Shown here one piece after another: positions 9,224 to 17,409 of a stretch of DNA of 64,000 nt (the stretch's first letter is position 1; the number at the start of each line of letters is the position of its first letter). This DNA comes from Bog-473 sp963743785 (lineage in GTDB: Bacteria > Actinomycetota > Acidimicrobiia > Acidimicrobiales > RAAP-2), in NCBI GenBank assembly GCA_963743785.1, contig CAVURD010000004.1, positions 372,001 to 436,000 of the forward strand, given 5' to 3'. A model generated the notes under the pieces. The model did not search any database and was not told where the DNA came from. It saw nothing but the letters and a program-made list of their open reading frames with translations. Made by a program: the position numbers and the translations under genes.

Positions 9224-9594
9224 CGAGCTTCATTCATCGAGGCTTCTGGCTGGGCTGGAGGAGGTCCTTGAGCCAGCGCCAGGGCTGCTCGAGCCTGGGC
9301 CAGCGCTTGACGGCGGGCCGTCGACTCACTCACGATCTCTCGGTCCCAGCAATCAAGCTGGACTGTGTCGGGATTGCCGAAGAACATGGCGATCTGATCG
9401 ACCGCTATCCCGGCCCGGCGCAGTAGGGCGATGATCCGGGCCCGGTGCAGCTGGCCGGTCGAGTAGTAGCGATAGCCCGACGAGCCGTCGACGGCTGCGG
9501 GAACCAAAAGGCCGGCCGCGGCGTACGAGCGAAGCATTTTGGCCGACAGGCCGCACCGATCGGAGAAGTCGCCGATGCTCAGCAGTTCATCCAC
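9220..9594 (-). CDS. MerR-family transcriptional regulator
   Basis: A 124-residue regulator. Residues 5-75 form the MerR winged HTH (SIGDFSDRCGLSAKMLRSYAA, then GYRYY and an LLRRAGI helix), followed by a coiled dimerization helix. There is no cysteine-rich metal loop, so metal sensing is unlikely; a small organic effector or no effector is possible. It is coupled to the PP2C gene by an ATGA overlap, an uncommon pairing. An AGAGGTGG stretch directly precedes the ATG. Confidence 0.85.
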   Translation of the reverse strand: MDELLSIGDFSDRCGLSAKMLRSYAAAGLLVPAAVDGSSGYRYYSTGQLHRARIIALLRRAGIAVDQIAMFFGNPDTVQLDCWDREIVSESTARRQALAQARAALALAQGPPPAQPEASMNEAR

Positions 9595-9596
9595 CT

Positions 9597-9719
9597 CTAG
9601 AGCATGAACCCTTCCCGTAGGGCAGAGTCAACTGGCCAGATCACCAGACCGGCGGCGATCCCATGCAAGGCCCGCAGAGACCACCATGCGGCGACCGGCC
9701 AGAACCGCCGGCGATGCAT
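9597..9719 (-). CDS. Short hydrophobic open frame upstream of merR-like gene
   Basis: A 40-residue frame (MHRRRFWPVAAWWSLRAL at the start) with one hydrophobic stretch (ALHGIAAGLVIW) that stops two bases before the MerR start. Its position suggests a small membrane peptide in the same transcript, but no family is recognised and it could be the tail of a broken gene or chance. Confidence 0.25.
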   Translation of the reverse strand: MHRRRFWPVAAWWSLRALHGIAAGLVIWPVDSALREGFML

Positions 9720-9871
9720 CAAGGCCCGCGTCCGAATGCAACCGATTCGCCGTGGACTCGGAGGCCTCGTCGGACTTCTCGATCTCTCACTGTCGGGTGC
9801 GACTAAGAGGGCACACGTTGCCGGTCGCGGCACGAGAAGTGGCCCATCTCGTCGGTAGGCTCATCCATCAC

Positions 9872-10783
9872 GTGCATCCATTCGCTTTGGGTTTCAAGCG
9901 CAGCGAACTCCATTTCGATGAGATCCCCTCTCATGCGAGAGCTATCGAAGATCTCGGATTCGATGTCATGCACACGTGGGATCAGGTCGACAACGGTCCC
10001 GCTCCCCTCGCGCCACTTGTGGCGATGGCCCGGGCAACGACACGGCTTCGAGTCTGCCCGTTGGTGCTGAACAACGACTTTCACCATCCCGTCCATCTGG
10101 CGCGGGAGCTCGCAACTATCGATCACCTGAGCGGAGGTCGCCTCGAGATTGGCATCGGGGCGGGCCACTCCTTCAACGAGTATCAAGCCGTCGGAGTCCC
10201 CTTTGACGCTCCGGCCATCCGAAAGGCTCGCATGGGGGAGGCCGTCGAAATATTGCGCAGTCTTCTTGATGGCGATGAAGTCGTCTTCCGTGGCGAGTAC
10301 TACCGCATCGACGGCCTGAAGACGATGAGGTCTCGCCAAACCCATGTACCGCTCCTCGTGGGAGTCAACGGCAGACGAGCCCTTTCTCACGCAGCGCGCC
10401 ACGCCGACATCATCGGGTTGACGATGCTCGGTCGAACCCTTGGTGATGGCAACCGCCATGAAGTGAAGTGGCAAGAGCAACGCCTCGACGACACGGTTGC
10501 CTATCTACGGCAGGAGGCCGGATCGGGTTGGGCTCGACTGGAGCTCAATGTGCTGGTTCAGGCCGTAGTCGTAACCAACAACCGACGTCGGGCCGCTGAG
10601 GAGATCGCGGCACGCATCCCCGGCCTGAGCGTTGATGACGCCCTGGTGACACCTTTTTTGGCTCTCGGAACGTGCGCCGAGATCGCCGAGCATCTCATTG
10701 CCTGCCGGGAGCGCTGGGGGGTGTCCTACTTCAGCGTCCGCGACTACGCCGCCTTCGGTCCTGTCATCGAGCGTTTGAGGTAG
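9872..10783 (+). CDS. LLM-class F420-dependent oxidoreductase
   Basis: A 303-residue luciferase-like TIM-barrel protein. Family marks are TWDQVDNGPAPLAPLVAMA, the LATIDHLSGGRLEIGIGAG segment and a GVNGRRALSHAARHADIIG cofactor-side segment. The subgroup resembles F420-linked actinobacterial enzymes (the MSMEG_2516-like type) that move hydride between F420 and an unknown substrate. Start is GTG 9872, which begins the usual HPFALGFKR; no strong ribosome site is seen. It stands alone. Confidence 0.82.
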   Translation: MHPFALGFKRSELHFDEIPSHARAIEDLGFDVMHTWDQVDNGPAPLAPLVAMARATTRLRVCPLVLNNDFHHPVHLARELATIDHLSGGRLEIGIGAGHSFNEYQAVGVPFDAPAIRKARMGEAVEILRSLLDGDEVVFRGEYYRIDGLKTMRSRQTHVPLLVGVNGRRALSHAARHADIIGLTMLGRTLGDGNRHEVKWQEQRLDDTVAYLRQEAGSGWARLELNVLVQAVVVTNNRRRAAEEIAARIPGLSVDDALVTPFLALGTCAEIAEHLIACRERWGVSYFSVRDYAAFGPVIERLR

Positions 10784-11411
10784 TCCAAATGCGTCCACCG
10801 GTGGACGTTCGTCGGGCCCCAGCTCAGCGGACAGGGGCTGACGGTGACCGCTATTCGGGGGCGGGCTGACACGGCATGCCGAGACGTTTGTGGAGCCGGG
10901 ATGTCCCACCTACAACGGGGACGGCGCAGGGACGGAGGGTGCCTACTCTCCTGGCGGGGATCCACTCTGTCCGTCGTGGGGCTCGGACGCACCTCAGGGT
11001 CACTTCGGGGGGTCGGGGTGGATCCCCGCCATCTGTCAGCGGCGGTCGCTGATGGCCATGTCTTCGATCTAGCTCGGCGTCGATCACGCGGCAGCCGCGG
11101 CAAGTGGCCCCGGTGAACTTCGCCCAAGAGGGTCGGTGCTGGCGTGGTGGGATGCATCGAGCACGAGGGCGATACGAAAACTCAATCTGGCGCGGTACCT
11201 CGGCGATGGCGGTCTGGCACCTTCGGCCGCGGCGGTAGTTGACCGCGTTTCGAGCAAAATCATCTCTCTGGACGTAACCGTGGCCCAAACGGTATCGGCT
11301 CCGCACGGGCGCCCGTGTGCTCCCGCTTCAACCCCCGTGACCTCCTGCGGAGGGAATGGTGGCAAATTTTTTCTAGTGCGGATCTGGCGGTTTCCGCGTA
11401 AACATTTCAGT
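10784..11411. other. Gene-free stretch before a weak open frame
   Basis: No protein family is recognised on either strand in this 628-base stretch; several overlapping open frames are rich in Arg/Pro/Gly and look like high-GC noise. The right end, 11357-11382, has an AT-rich block that is repeated at 13910-13936. Confidence 0.5.
11357..11382 (+). repeat. AT-rich block, copy A (TTTTCTAGTGCGGA core)
   Basis: The segment TGGTGGCAAATTTTTTCTAG followed by TGCGGA matches a second copy at 13910-13936 (TGGCGGCACTTATTTTCTAG then TGCGGA). Each precedes one copy of the longer leader-like element at 11931 and 13950. It may be promoter-like; the role is unknown. Confidence 0.5.
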
Positions 11412-11663
11412 GTGCTGTCGGCTACGGACGAAGATGTGGGTCGAGCCATCGTTGCCACGGTTGCGTGGGGTACCGCCCGCGAAACTCTTGGTCGCGCGGA
11501 TGAGTTCGCCGAGATGCACCCCTCAGATCTCTCCGTCGCGCGAGCGGAAGCAGCACGGGCAGAAGTAGCCAGAACACGTGACGTCTTCAATGAAGCTCTG
11601 GCGGCGATCGGCATAGGCCCATTTCTCGCCGACGAGGAGCGGGTGACGGATTTCCTCCCTTGA
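11412..11663 (+). CDS. Hypothetical 83-residue protein
   Basis: A GTG-started frame with amphipathic helix-like composition (TARETLGRADEFAEMHPSDL, then Ala/Arg/Glu-rich helices). No family is recognised. It begins 29 bases after the AT-rich repeat block, which could supply a promoter. It could equally be chance coding in a high-GC region. Confidence 0.3.
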   Translation: MLSATDEDVGRAIVATVAWGTARETLGRADEFAEMHPSDLSVARAEAARAEVARTRDVFNEALAAIGIGPFLADEERVTDFLP

Positions 11664-11930
11664 CACGGGGGTCAGCCGAGTCTGAGGCGGACGCCGATCA
11701 AGCAGCGGCATCAAGGCGAAGTCGCTCAAGCTCCGCAACGTCGCGCCACTACGCAGCAACTTGATGCCCCGGGGATACTGAACATTTCACGACCCTCGAC
11801 GGAATCTTGCATGCCCACTCCACTTCAGGGGGCCGTGCAACCCGGAAGGTCACGTTTACGGTGGACTCTGCGACGACGGACAGTCGGCACAACGCGACGG
11901 ATTAGGTCAAAGGCAACCAAGTTGCGACGG

Positions 11931-12092
11931 GTGCGCCCCGGCCCTGCACCCCGGACCCGTCATGATGCCCCACATCACGATCTGCGGGTGTCGTCACTCT
12001 GAGCGGGGCAACTGCACCCGTGGGTCGTGACCAATCGGGAACGGAGTGGCGGCTTCGGGAGGCTTGGACCTCTCGTTCCGCGTCCGGTCTGG
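11931..12092 (+). other. Leader-like conserved element, copy A (upstream of pilin gene)
   Basis: About 160 bases recur in diverged form at 13950-14114. Shared blocks include GCCCTGCAC, GGACCC, ATCACGATCT, TCTGAGCGGG, CAAC, AACGGA and TCTCGTTC/CTCGTTC. In this copy GGGTG pairs with CACCC around the conserved TCTGAGCGGG loop; in the other copy the equivalent positions can form GGTC/GGCC, hinting at compensatory change. It lies about 150 bases upstream of the Flp-type pilin gene, so a structured 5' leader or duplicated control region is the simplest reading. It does not match a riboswitch I recognise. Confidence 0.4.
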
Positions 12093-12244
12093 GCCCAACC
12101 GCAACCAAGGTGCAACGTCGGTGCCCCAGGCCTGCACCTTGTCGCGGCCATGCTGTCGCCTGGCGGACGACCCCGCGTGTGGCCGCTCTTGGCGGGACGG
12201 CCACACCCGGGGTTCGTATTCAATCTCAAGAGACGGGACGCAAC

Positions 12245-12766
12245 GTGACGGCACCGGACAGGCACGATCCTTCGACCCTCCGGCGGATGCGGAGCACATT
12301 GTCGGGTCGTTCGCGCTCCGAACGTGGCGCCGCCATGATCGAATATGCCCTCTTGGTGGGGCTCATCGCCGTGGTGGCCGTGGTCGGGGTCGCCTTCTTG
12401 GGCACCTCGGTGGGCAACCTGTTCAGCCACGCCAACAGCTGCCTGAGCACCACCGGCGACTCGAGCACCCAGAGCGGGACCAGCCAGCTCAGCATCGCCA
12501 ACTCGCAGATGAGCAGCCAACTGGGCGGTGGGAACCAGCTGAGCACCGGTCAGCGGATCAACTCGGGCTCCACCCCACCGGACACGTCAGCCTCCGCGGC
12601 CACGGCGAACAACGGGAACCAGAACCTGCAGCAGAACCAGCAGCAGGTTCTCCAGCTGTTGCCAGGTGCCATGTACTTGTCGCCTACTTGTCGCCGCATG
12701 TCGACCCCGTCCGTCAGTGAACACGCGACAACCGAACCGTGGTGGATCGACCTCGCGACTCGTTAG
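12245..12766 (+). CDS. Flp/Fap-type pilin-like protein
   Basis: A 173-residue protein with a GTG start. A positively charged leader ends in RSERGAAMIEYALLVGLIAV, the class IVb pilin pattern: processing Gly just before the mature segment, Glu at position 5 and a long hydrophobic helix (to about residue 60). The remaining 110 residues are Ser/Asn/Gln-rich, much longer than a normal Flp pilin (50-60 residues). Flp pilins assemble through Tad machinery and a TadV prepilin peptidase; none is in the window. The last 35 residues look unlike the rest, so a late frameshift is possible. Confidence 0.7.
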   Translation: MTAPDRHDPSTLRRMRSTLSGRSRSERGAAMIEYALLVGLIAVVAVVGVAFLGTSVGNLFSHANSCLSTTGDSSTQSGTSQLSIANSQMSSQLGGGNQLSTGQRINSGSTPPDTSASAATANNGNQNLQQNQQQVLQLLPGAMYLSPTCRRMSTPSVSEHATTEPWWIDLATR

Positions 12767-13728
12767 CCCTCGTCGTCGTCAGATGAGGTGCCCTTGACCG
12801 AGATGGGCTGACTTCCGCCAGTCCCAAAGTTCGGGTCTGGGCTCAAGACGTTGAATCCACACTCGCCGAAGGCCCGGCCGTCCACAACGTTCGGGGATGC
12901 CCCCCGAGTCGCCGAACTGAACGGCTGGACTGTTGCCGAAGCAGGCGATGTCGTCACCGACCGTATTCTGAAGTACCTCACCGGCGTCGGGATCCGCCAT
13001 GGTGTTGTTGAAGTCGATGATGCTTCCTCGGACGGTGTCCCGCAGGCTGCCGAGCCAGCAGGTCTGCAGCCCGATAATCCCGAGGTTACCGCCGACCGTG
13101 ATGTCTTCGTAGTCGCTGTAGGCGGGAGATGGGGGTTGGACGGCGCAAACACGCTGCCGGCGGGCGGGATGCACGTGACGCCGCCGCCGCCGCCGCCCTC
13201 AAACACATCGCCGCCGACCGTCGTGGAGTGCATCACGACACCAAGTGGCTGGAACGAACGAACGCTTCCGAAAATGCGGTTCTGCCCCGTGAGTGTGCCG
13301 GTCGTCTGGTTGGGATCGTCCTGACAGACAAAGTGGTTCGGTTCGCAGCCGATCAGCGCACTGCCACCTTGCAGGACAGTGACGTCGCCCGCGACGGTCA
13401 AACTCGAGACACCTGAGCCAGCGTCATTGAGGGCGAATGCCGCATCCAATGTCGAGCCGGGGGAAACCGTGAGACTGCCGAACACCAGGGCAGGACCACC
13501 ATTGACGGCACACACTCCGTTAATCACGACGTTCGAGTGGTACGTCCCGGCGAGCACCCCCGGCGACGCAAATGTTCCGGTACACGTCGCGGTGTGGTCA
13601 GCGTGGCCTTCCCCCATATGGTCGTGACCCATTCTCGGCTCAGCACCAGCGGACGCACTCATGACCAAGGCCATTCCCGCGATCATCGCCATGGTGACAC
13701 CAGTCGTGAGAATCTTCGAGAACCTCAT
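12763..13728 (-). CDS. Secreted protein of unknown function with His-rich N-terminus, frameshifted
   Basis: A protein of about 320 residues with a clear signal peptide (MRFSKILTTGVTMAMIAGMA to about residue 30) followed by a His/Asp-rich patch (GHDHMGEGHADHT) and Gly/Ser/Val-rich beta-type sequence with spaced cysteines (TCTGTF, INGVCAVNGG, ALIGCEPNHFVCQDD). Two frameshifts, near 13135 and in a G6 run near 12900, shift the middle section; read in order it continues as DYEDITVGGNLGIIGLQTC and DDIACFGNSPAVQFGD. Probably a beta-rich exported or surface protein. Its stop overlaps the convergent pilin gene stop. Confidence 0.6.
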   Translation of the reverse strand: MRFSKILTTGVTMAMIAGMALVMSASAGAEPRMGHDHMGEGHADHTATCTGTFASPGVLAGTYHSNVVINGVCAVNGGPALVFGSLTVSPGSTLDAAFALNDAGSGVSSLTVAGDVTVLQGGSALIGCEPNHFVCQDDPNQTTGTLTGQNRIFGSVRSFQPLGVVMHSTTVGGDVFEGGGGGGVTCIPPAGSVFAPSNPHLPPTATTKTSRSAVTSGLSGCRPAGSAACGTPSEEASSTSTTPWRIPTPVRYFRIRSVTTSPASATVQPFSSATRGASPNVVDGRAFGECGFNVLSPDPNFGTGGSQPISVKGTSSDDDEG

Positions 13729-13909
13729 CGGCAAAGCCCCCCTCGTTCGACGTGAGTTGATTCGCCAACTTTTGTCCCGGAATTATCTCTCGTCAAGCGC
13801 GAATTCTTGGGCCGTCGGCGCACCGTCCGTCCTTGCTTGGCTTGGCCGCGTCTGGTGGCTCACGTTCACACGATGGTCACCAACTTCATCCGCGCACATC
13901 GTCCCGAAA

Positions 13910-13936
13910 TTGGCGGCACTTATTTTCTAGTGCGGA
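13910..13936 (+). repeat. AT-rich block, copy B
   Basis: Second copy of the block at 11357-11382, sharing the 14-base core TTTTCTAGTGCGGA and the TGGYGGCA segment before it. Here it lies only 14 bases before the leader-like element. Confidence 0.5.
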
Positions 13937-13949
13937 AATTTCGATTCTG

Positions 13950-14114
13950 GTTGTGGTTGCTCCGCCCCCAGCCCTGCACGTTGGACCCAACACGTTTGCA
14001 GCCGATCACGATCTTCGCTGTGGTCGTTCTGAGCGGGAAACAACGTGGGCCGTGTCGCCGATGAACGCTGGAGAAACGGAATGGGAGGGCTTCGACCCTC
14101 GTTCGCGTCGGGCC
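13950..14114 (+). other. Leader-like conserved element, copy B
   Basis: Diverged copy of 11931-12092, with the blocks ATCACGATCT, TCTGAGCGGG and CTCGTTC in the same order and spacing. It is not followed by a recognisable gene, so it may be a remnant of a duplicated pilin locus or an independent RNA. Confidence 0.4.
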
Positions 14115-14424
14115 ACCGAGCTAAAATGTTCTCAACGTGACGGTGCTCTTGAAAGCGGCCGTGGTTAATTGGATCGGTCGACCCGCCCCGGGTCCGGGGG
14201 ATTCGCAGAGGGGGGATCTGCGGGGGGGAGCCCACGGACCCAAAGGCGGGCAATGACGCAGGATGGGGTGTCCTGACGACAAAGCCAACCTAACGACCTC
14301 GGTTGAACGCACGGTGAGGATCGGGTTACGGGTAGATGAAAGCGGCCCTGATGAGGAGTGCGTGCCATTGAGCAAGTGGCTGCTTGGCTGCTTGTTGCAA
14401 CGACCGCTTGAGGCCATGCCCGTC

Positions 14425-15631
14425 TCACCTTTCGGCGACGTTCTTGAATGCGGTGTAGGCGGCCTTTGGCGTGTACGACGAGGTGGCGAGGCCGTCACCG
14501 AAACCGAGGATTTGGTCGTAGGTGGCTCGCTGGGGAGGCGTCGGGGTGGTGTTGGGGTCGATCATGAAGGTCCAGTTGATGCCCACCACGTTGTGGTTCT
14601 TCTCGAGAGCGGTGAAGGTGTCGGTGAGAAAGCTCGCTTGCCCGGAACCTCCTCCTCGATACTTGTCCCCGACGAGTTCCTTTTGGTAGACGGGCGAACT
14701 TTGGAGCGCTGCGATCGACGGATACCCGACCTCGGTTACCCACACTGGAACGTGCCGGCCACCATCGCAAGCCTCGATGGCCGTTTCGGAGGCGTCGACG
14801 ATCCGAGGCGAGTAGACGGGTCCATGGTCACCGACGTGGAGGTCGAGGACATCCAGCGAGTCGCAATATGCGGGATTGGCATAGAGAGCCGATGCGAAAG
14901 CAACCGCTTTCTGATCGTAGGGAGCGTCGGGGGCGAGCGACTTTCCCAACGCAACGAGCGAGCGTGAGAGTGCCACCGTGCCTCCGTTGAGCACGTCGAT
15001 GGACGGATCCGCATCGTGCGCAGCCCGGAAGACGACCTGCTGGAAGTGAGCGAAGGTGTTGGGATCCGAACCAACCCAATTCCTGTTGAAGTCCTCTGGC
15101 TCGTTGCGCGAAATGATGTAGTGAAGTCCCTCTGGGGCGGCATGTCTGACGAGGGCGGTGACATAGTCGCTCACCGAGGTACACGTGGCGGTCGGGGAAT
15201 TGCAGTCCTCAGGCGGCGCATTCGGATTGCCGTTTGTGGCGTCCCATGCCGGTTCGTCGCCTAACCCAAAGAGAAGGGTGAGGTCGTCCGAGTGGGTTAG
15301 GGCGAGGAGTTGGTCGAGGGCACGAAAATTGTAGACGCCGGGCGACGGCTCGGCGGAGTTCCAGTTGCCTCCAAAGCGAACCGCTGTGGCCCCCGCCTGC
15401 TTGACCATGCTCAGTACTTGCGGAACGTGCGTACGACCGATATCGGCGTCAGACGTATCGACGTCGATGCCGAACACGGTGGAGGAACGATGGGCGGAGG
15501 CTACGAATCGCTCCGTGGGGGGCAGCTGTCGCAATCGCGCTTCCCGAAGATGCCGCACCGCTGCCAACCAGGATCGCGCCGACAACGACCGGTGCGGCAC
15601 AGCCGAGGATCCACCGAAGGTCGGGCCTCAC
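14425..15631 (-). CDS. Secreted glycoside hydrolase, clan GH-A-like, frameshifted near N-terminus
   Basis: About 400 residues. The signal peptide is in another frame (start GTG 15631; ILGCAAPVVVGAILVGSG) and joins the main frame after a frameshift at a G6 run near 15520. The mature part reads as a TIM-barrel glycosidase: FGIDVDTSD, GATAVRFGGNWNSAEPSPG, the acid/base segment IISRNEPEDFN (Asn-Glu-Pro) and the nucleophile segment VWVTEVGYPS. This order fits clan GH-A families such as GH5 or GH39; the family and substrate are not determined. It is probably exported and acts on plant or cell-surface glycans. Confidence 0.7.
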
Positions 15632-15697
15632 TCCTGAAAGCGTAGATTCCGATTATGTTGAAATTGTGAGGTCCCTTTAAGGGTTGTGAGGTGAACA

Positions 15698-15738
15698 CTC
15701 TGACCTGGTGGGGCGCCCGGGTCTCGATCCCGGCACCT
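15698..15738 (-). repeat. tRNA-Lys 3'-end duplicate (candidate att site)
   Basis: 41 bases match 21926-21966 with one mismatch and correspond to the T-arm, acceptor 3' strand and CCA of the tRNA-Lys gene. The rest of a tRNA is absent here. The pair bounds a 6.2 kb segment, the pattern left by integration into a tRNA 3' end. Confidence 0.65.
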
Positions 15739-15782
15739 CTGCGAGCGGCACGTAGGCGAGTTGCCGTGGGCTAGACGCTTAC

Positions 15783-15955
15783 CTACAGCCCTACATCGTT
15801 CAGCACCCGCCTCTTGATCCTGTTGGTTGTCCGGTACACCTTCCGGCGCACCACTCGCTTGCGTAGGTAGCCGGCCCCCTTAGCGCCGCCTCGACGTTGC
15901 CCAAGTCTCGAGCCGCCCGGTAGAACTGGGAGCGGAGGGACTTAGGGCCGGCCAT
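15783..15955 (-). CDS. Small basic protein next to the tRNA-end repeat, frameshifted
   Basis: About 58 residues starting MAGPKSLRSQFYRAARDLGN; after a C5 run at 15875-15879 (one base short) the frame continues GYLRKRVVRRKVYRTTNRIK and ends NDVGL. The Arg/Lys-rich pattern with repeated RRKVYR-type motifs is seen in short hypothetical proteins of actinobacteria and their mobile elements, and would suit nucleic-acid binding. The function is unknown. It sits 45 bases from the candidate att repeat. Confidence 0.5.
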
Positions 15956-16065
15956 CAGTCGTTCTTCACGATCGTCAGTCCATTTGGCTTAGCTTCGAGC
16001 ACCGCAAATCGAGCATGGCCTCGGCACGACGACATCCCTTGGAGATCCCGATCTACGTTGTCGGA

Positions 16066-16428
16066 ATGTCCACACGAATCAGTGCCGAAGATCAGATCGA
16101 GAGGATCATTGAACAGGCCCGGATGGTCGAACGAAAATCCGTCAACCGCATGGCTTTCCTCCAAGACGTGTCTGCGCTCTATCTGCTTGGCCTTCGCCAC
16201 CTGGCCAAGGAGATCGACTACCTCTACGATCCCCTCGGAGTTGGGAACGATTTCGTTCCTCCCCCGAGTACTGAAGTGCCAGTCGTCGAACCGATCGAGC
16301 TCTCTGCGCAACTGGATCAACTCACAGCGCGAGTCGAAGAGATAACCAAGCCTGTTAGGACACTCTCGAGAGACCTTGAAAGACACTCGAAGGACTTTGA
16401 GAACCTCTCGAAGAGAAGGGAGGAGTAG
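16066..16428 (+). CDS. Hypothetical coiled-coil protein
   Basis: A 120-residue protein with no recognised family. The N-terminal half is helical (EDQIERIIEQARMVERKSVN, then LYLLGLRHLAKEIDYLYDPL); the C-terminal half is a charged coiled coil (LDQLTARVEEITKPVRTLSR). There is no signal peptide or membrane segment. The base composition is less GC-rich than the flanks, in keeping with acquired DNA. The opposite-strand frame here is also open but has no sensible composition. Confidence 0.5.
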   Translation: MSTRISAEDQIERIIEQARMVERKSVNRMAFLQDVSALYLLGLRHLAKEIDYLYDPLGVGNDFVPPPSTEVPVVEPIELSAQLDQLTARVEEITKPVRTLSRDLERHSKDFENLSKRREE

Positions 16429-16517
16429 CCACCGCCATTCTGTAGCGATGCGTCCCGGGTGGTCAGGTGTGCTGACGCTGGCAGGCCCGACACACCCCAG
16501 CGTCGAATGCTCTGGCC

Positions 16518-16829
16518 CTAAGCTCTGAGGATCCGCAGGGCGATGTCGATCATCTCGTCGGCACAGTCCTCCAGCTCCCTGTACGTCATTCGTGTCAGCG
16601 TTGCTTGCAGCGTGCCCTCGTCGTCGCCTTCTCGGGCTGTCATCCGGTTATTGAGCAGCCTGATCGACTGGTAGAGCTCCTCCGATAGATAATCCTTTTC
16701 TGAGTCGCTAATGACATAAATGAACGCACGGCCCCAGGCCCGGATCAGCCGCTCATGAAGTGGCAGTGTCGAGGCCCCGAGAGTGTGAACAATCGTGGTC
16801 GCCTGTTCACGTGCATATTCAATCGTCAT
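16518..16829 (-). CDS. Hypothetical helical protein
   Basis: A 103-residue soluble, mostly helical protein (IRAWGRAFIYVISDSEKDYL; ELEDCADEMIDIALRILRA). No family is recognised. It lies within the tRNA-bounded segment, convergent with the preceding coiled-coil gene, and has balanced codon use that suggests real coding. Confidence 0.5.
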   Translation of the reverse strand: MTIEYAREQATTIVHTLGASTLPLHERLIRAWGRAFIYVISDSEKDYLSEELYQSIRLLNNRMTAREGDDEGTLQATLTRMTYRELEDCADEMIDIALRILRA

Positions 16830-17409
16830 CTCAGTAACGGTATTCGCTCCTCGCAGGATTGCCCTGTGCCCTGAGACCTCGCAGCGCTACCGTCGGGCGT
16901 GGACATGTACCAGATCTAGGTCGCCACCGACGAGAACGGGATCGTCGGCACGTTGGCGCCGGGCCTCTTCGCCCAGAAAGTCAGTGTTGGCGCATGGTCT
17001 TCAAGAATCCGGTCCAGCTCGTTCCACGGCCGTGGAGATAATTATCCGCTGATAGGTTCCCCGCCGTGCGCATTTGGTGTCAACGGCGATTCCGGCGGAA
17101 GGTATCGCCACCGGTTCTGGCAGGAGCTTGGGGCCTATTCGAACTGCTGTAGTTGAGTGGGTGCTCGTCTTCAGCCGCCGGTTCAAGTCCGGCCACCACG
17201 ATCTTGTGTTCGCAAGTGTCACTTGGCGTTCAATGCTGTCAGGGACTTCGCGCCCACAACGCGCCCAAAATCCGGACATATCGATTCGTGCTTCAACCGT
17301 CCCAGCACGAATCCTCTTTGAGTCAAGACCCAGTTTCAGGCCGTTCAGGGCACTGTTCCGGCGCAGGGCGGCCGATCAGCGTCCTCGCCCGTCGGACGCG
17401 GTGATGGGG
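16830..17409. other. Gene-free stretch with a tRNA-like T-arm
   Basis: No credible gene in these 580 bases. The segment near 17175-17200 (GCCGGTTCAAGTCCGGC) folds like a tRNA T-arm, but the sequence before it is too short for an anticodon arm, so it is not a tRNA gene; it may be a remnant. Confidence 0.45.

Larger units (their letters stand above)
13735..14424. other. Gene-free stretch holding leader-like element copy B
   Basis: No confident gene lies in these 690 bases. They contain the AT-rich block copy B (13910-13936) and the leader-like element copy B (13950-14114). After the element a TAAAAT (14122-14127) and GTGACGG (14137) recall the pilin gene start (GTGACGGC at 12245), but the frame that opens there ends after 39 codons with no pilin sequence. 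Confidence 0.55.

Noticed and set aside
12225..12250. c-di-GMP (GEMM-type) riboswitch, suggested by GGGACGCAA before the pilin gene
   Set aside because: The nine-base match is short and the surrounding conserved parts and helices of that riboswitch are absent.
15701..15780. A second tRNA-Lys gene
   Set aside because: Only the 3' third matches; the rest does not fold as a tRNA. Annotated as a repeat instead.
16518..16829. Toxin-antitoxin pair with the neighbouring 16066-16428 gene
   Set aside because: The genes are convergent, not overlapping in one operon, and neither shows a toxin or antitoxin family motif.
17140..17215. Possible tRNA gene (GCCGGTTCAAGTCCGGC T-arm)
   Set aside because: Only about ten bases separate a D-arm-like segment from the T-arm, so no anticodon arm fits, and the acceptor strand has no partner upstream. 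Treated as chance or a remnant.
17001..17279. Open frame with sequence SWWPDLNRRLKTSTHSTTAV
   Set aside because: It is the antisense reading of the tRNA-like T-arm region, a common source of spurious predictions.
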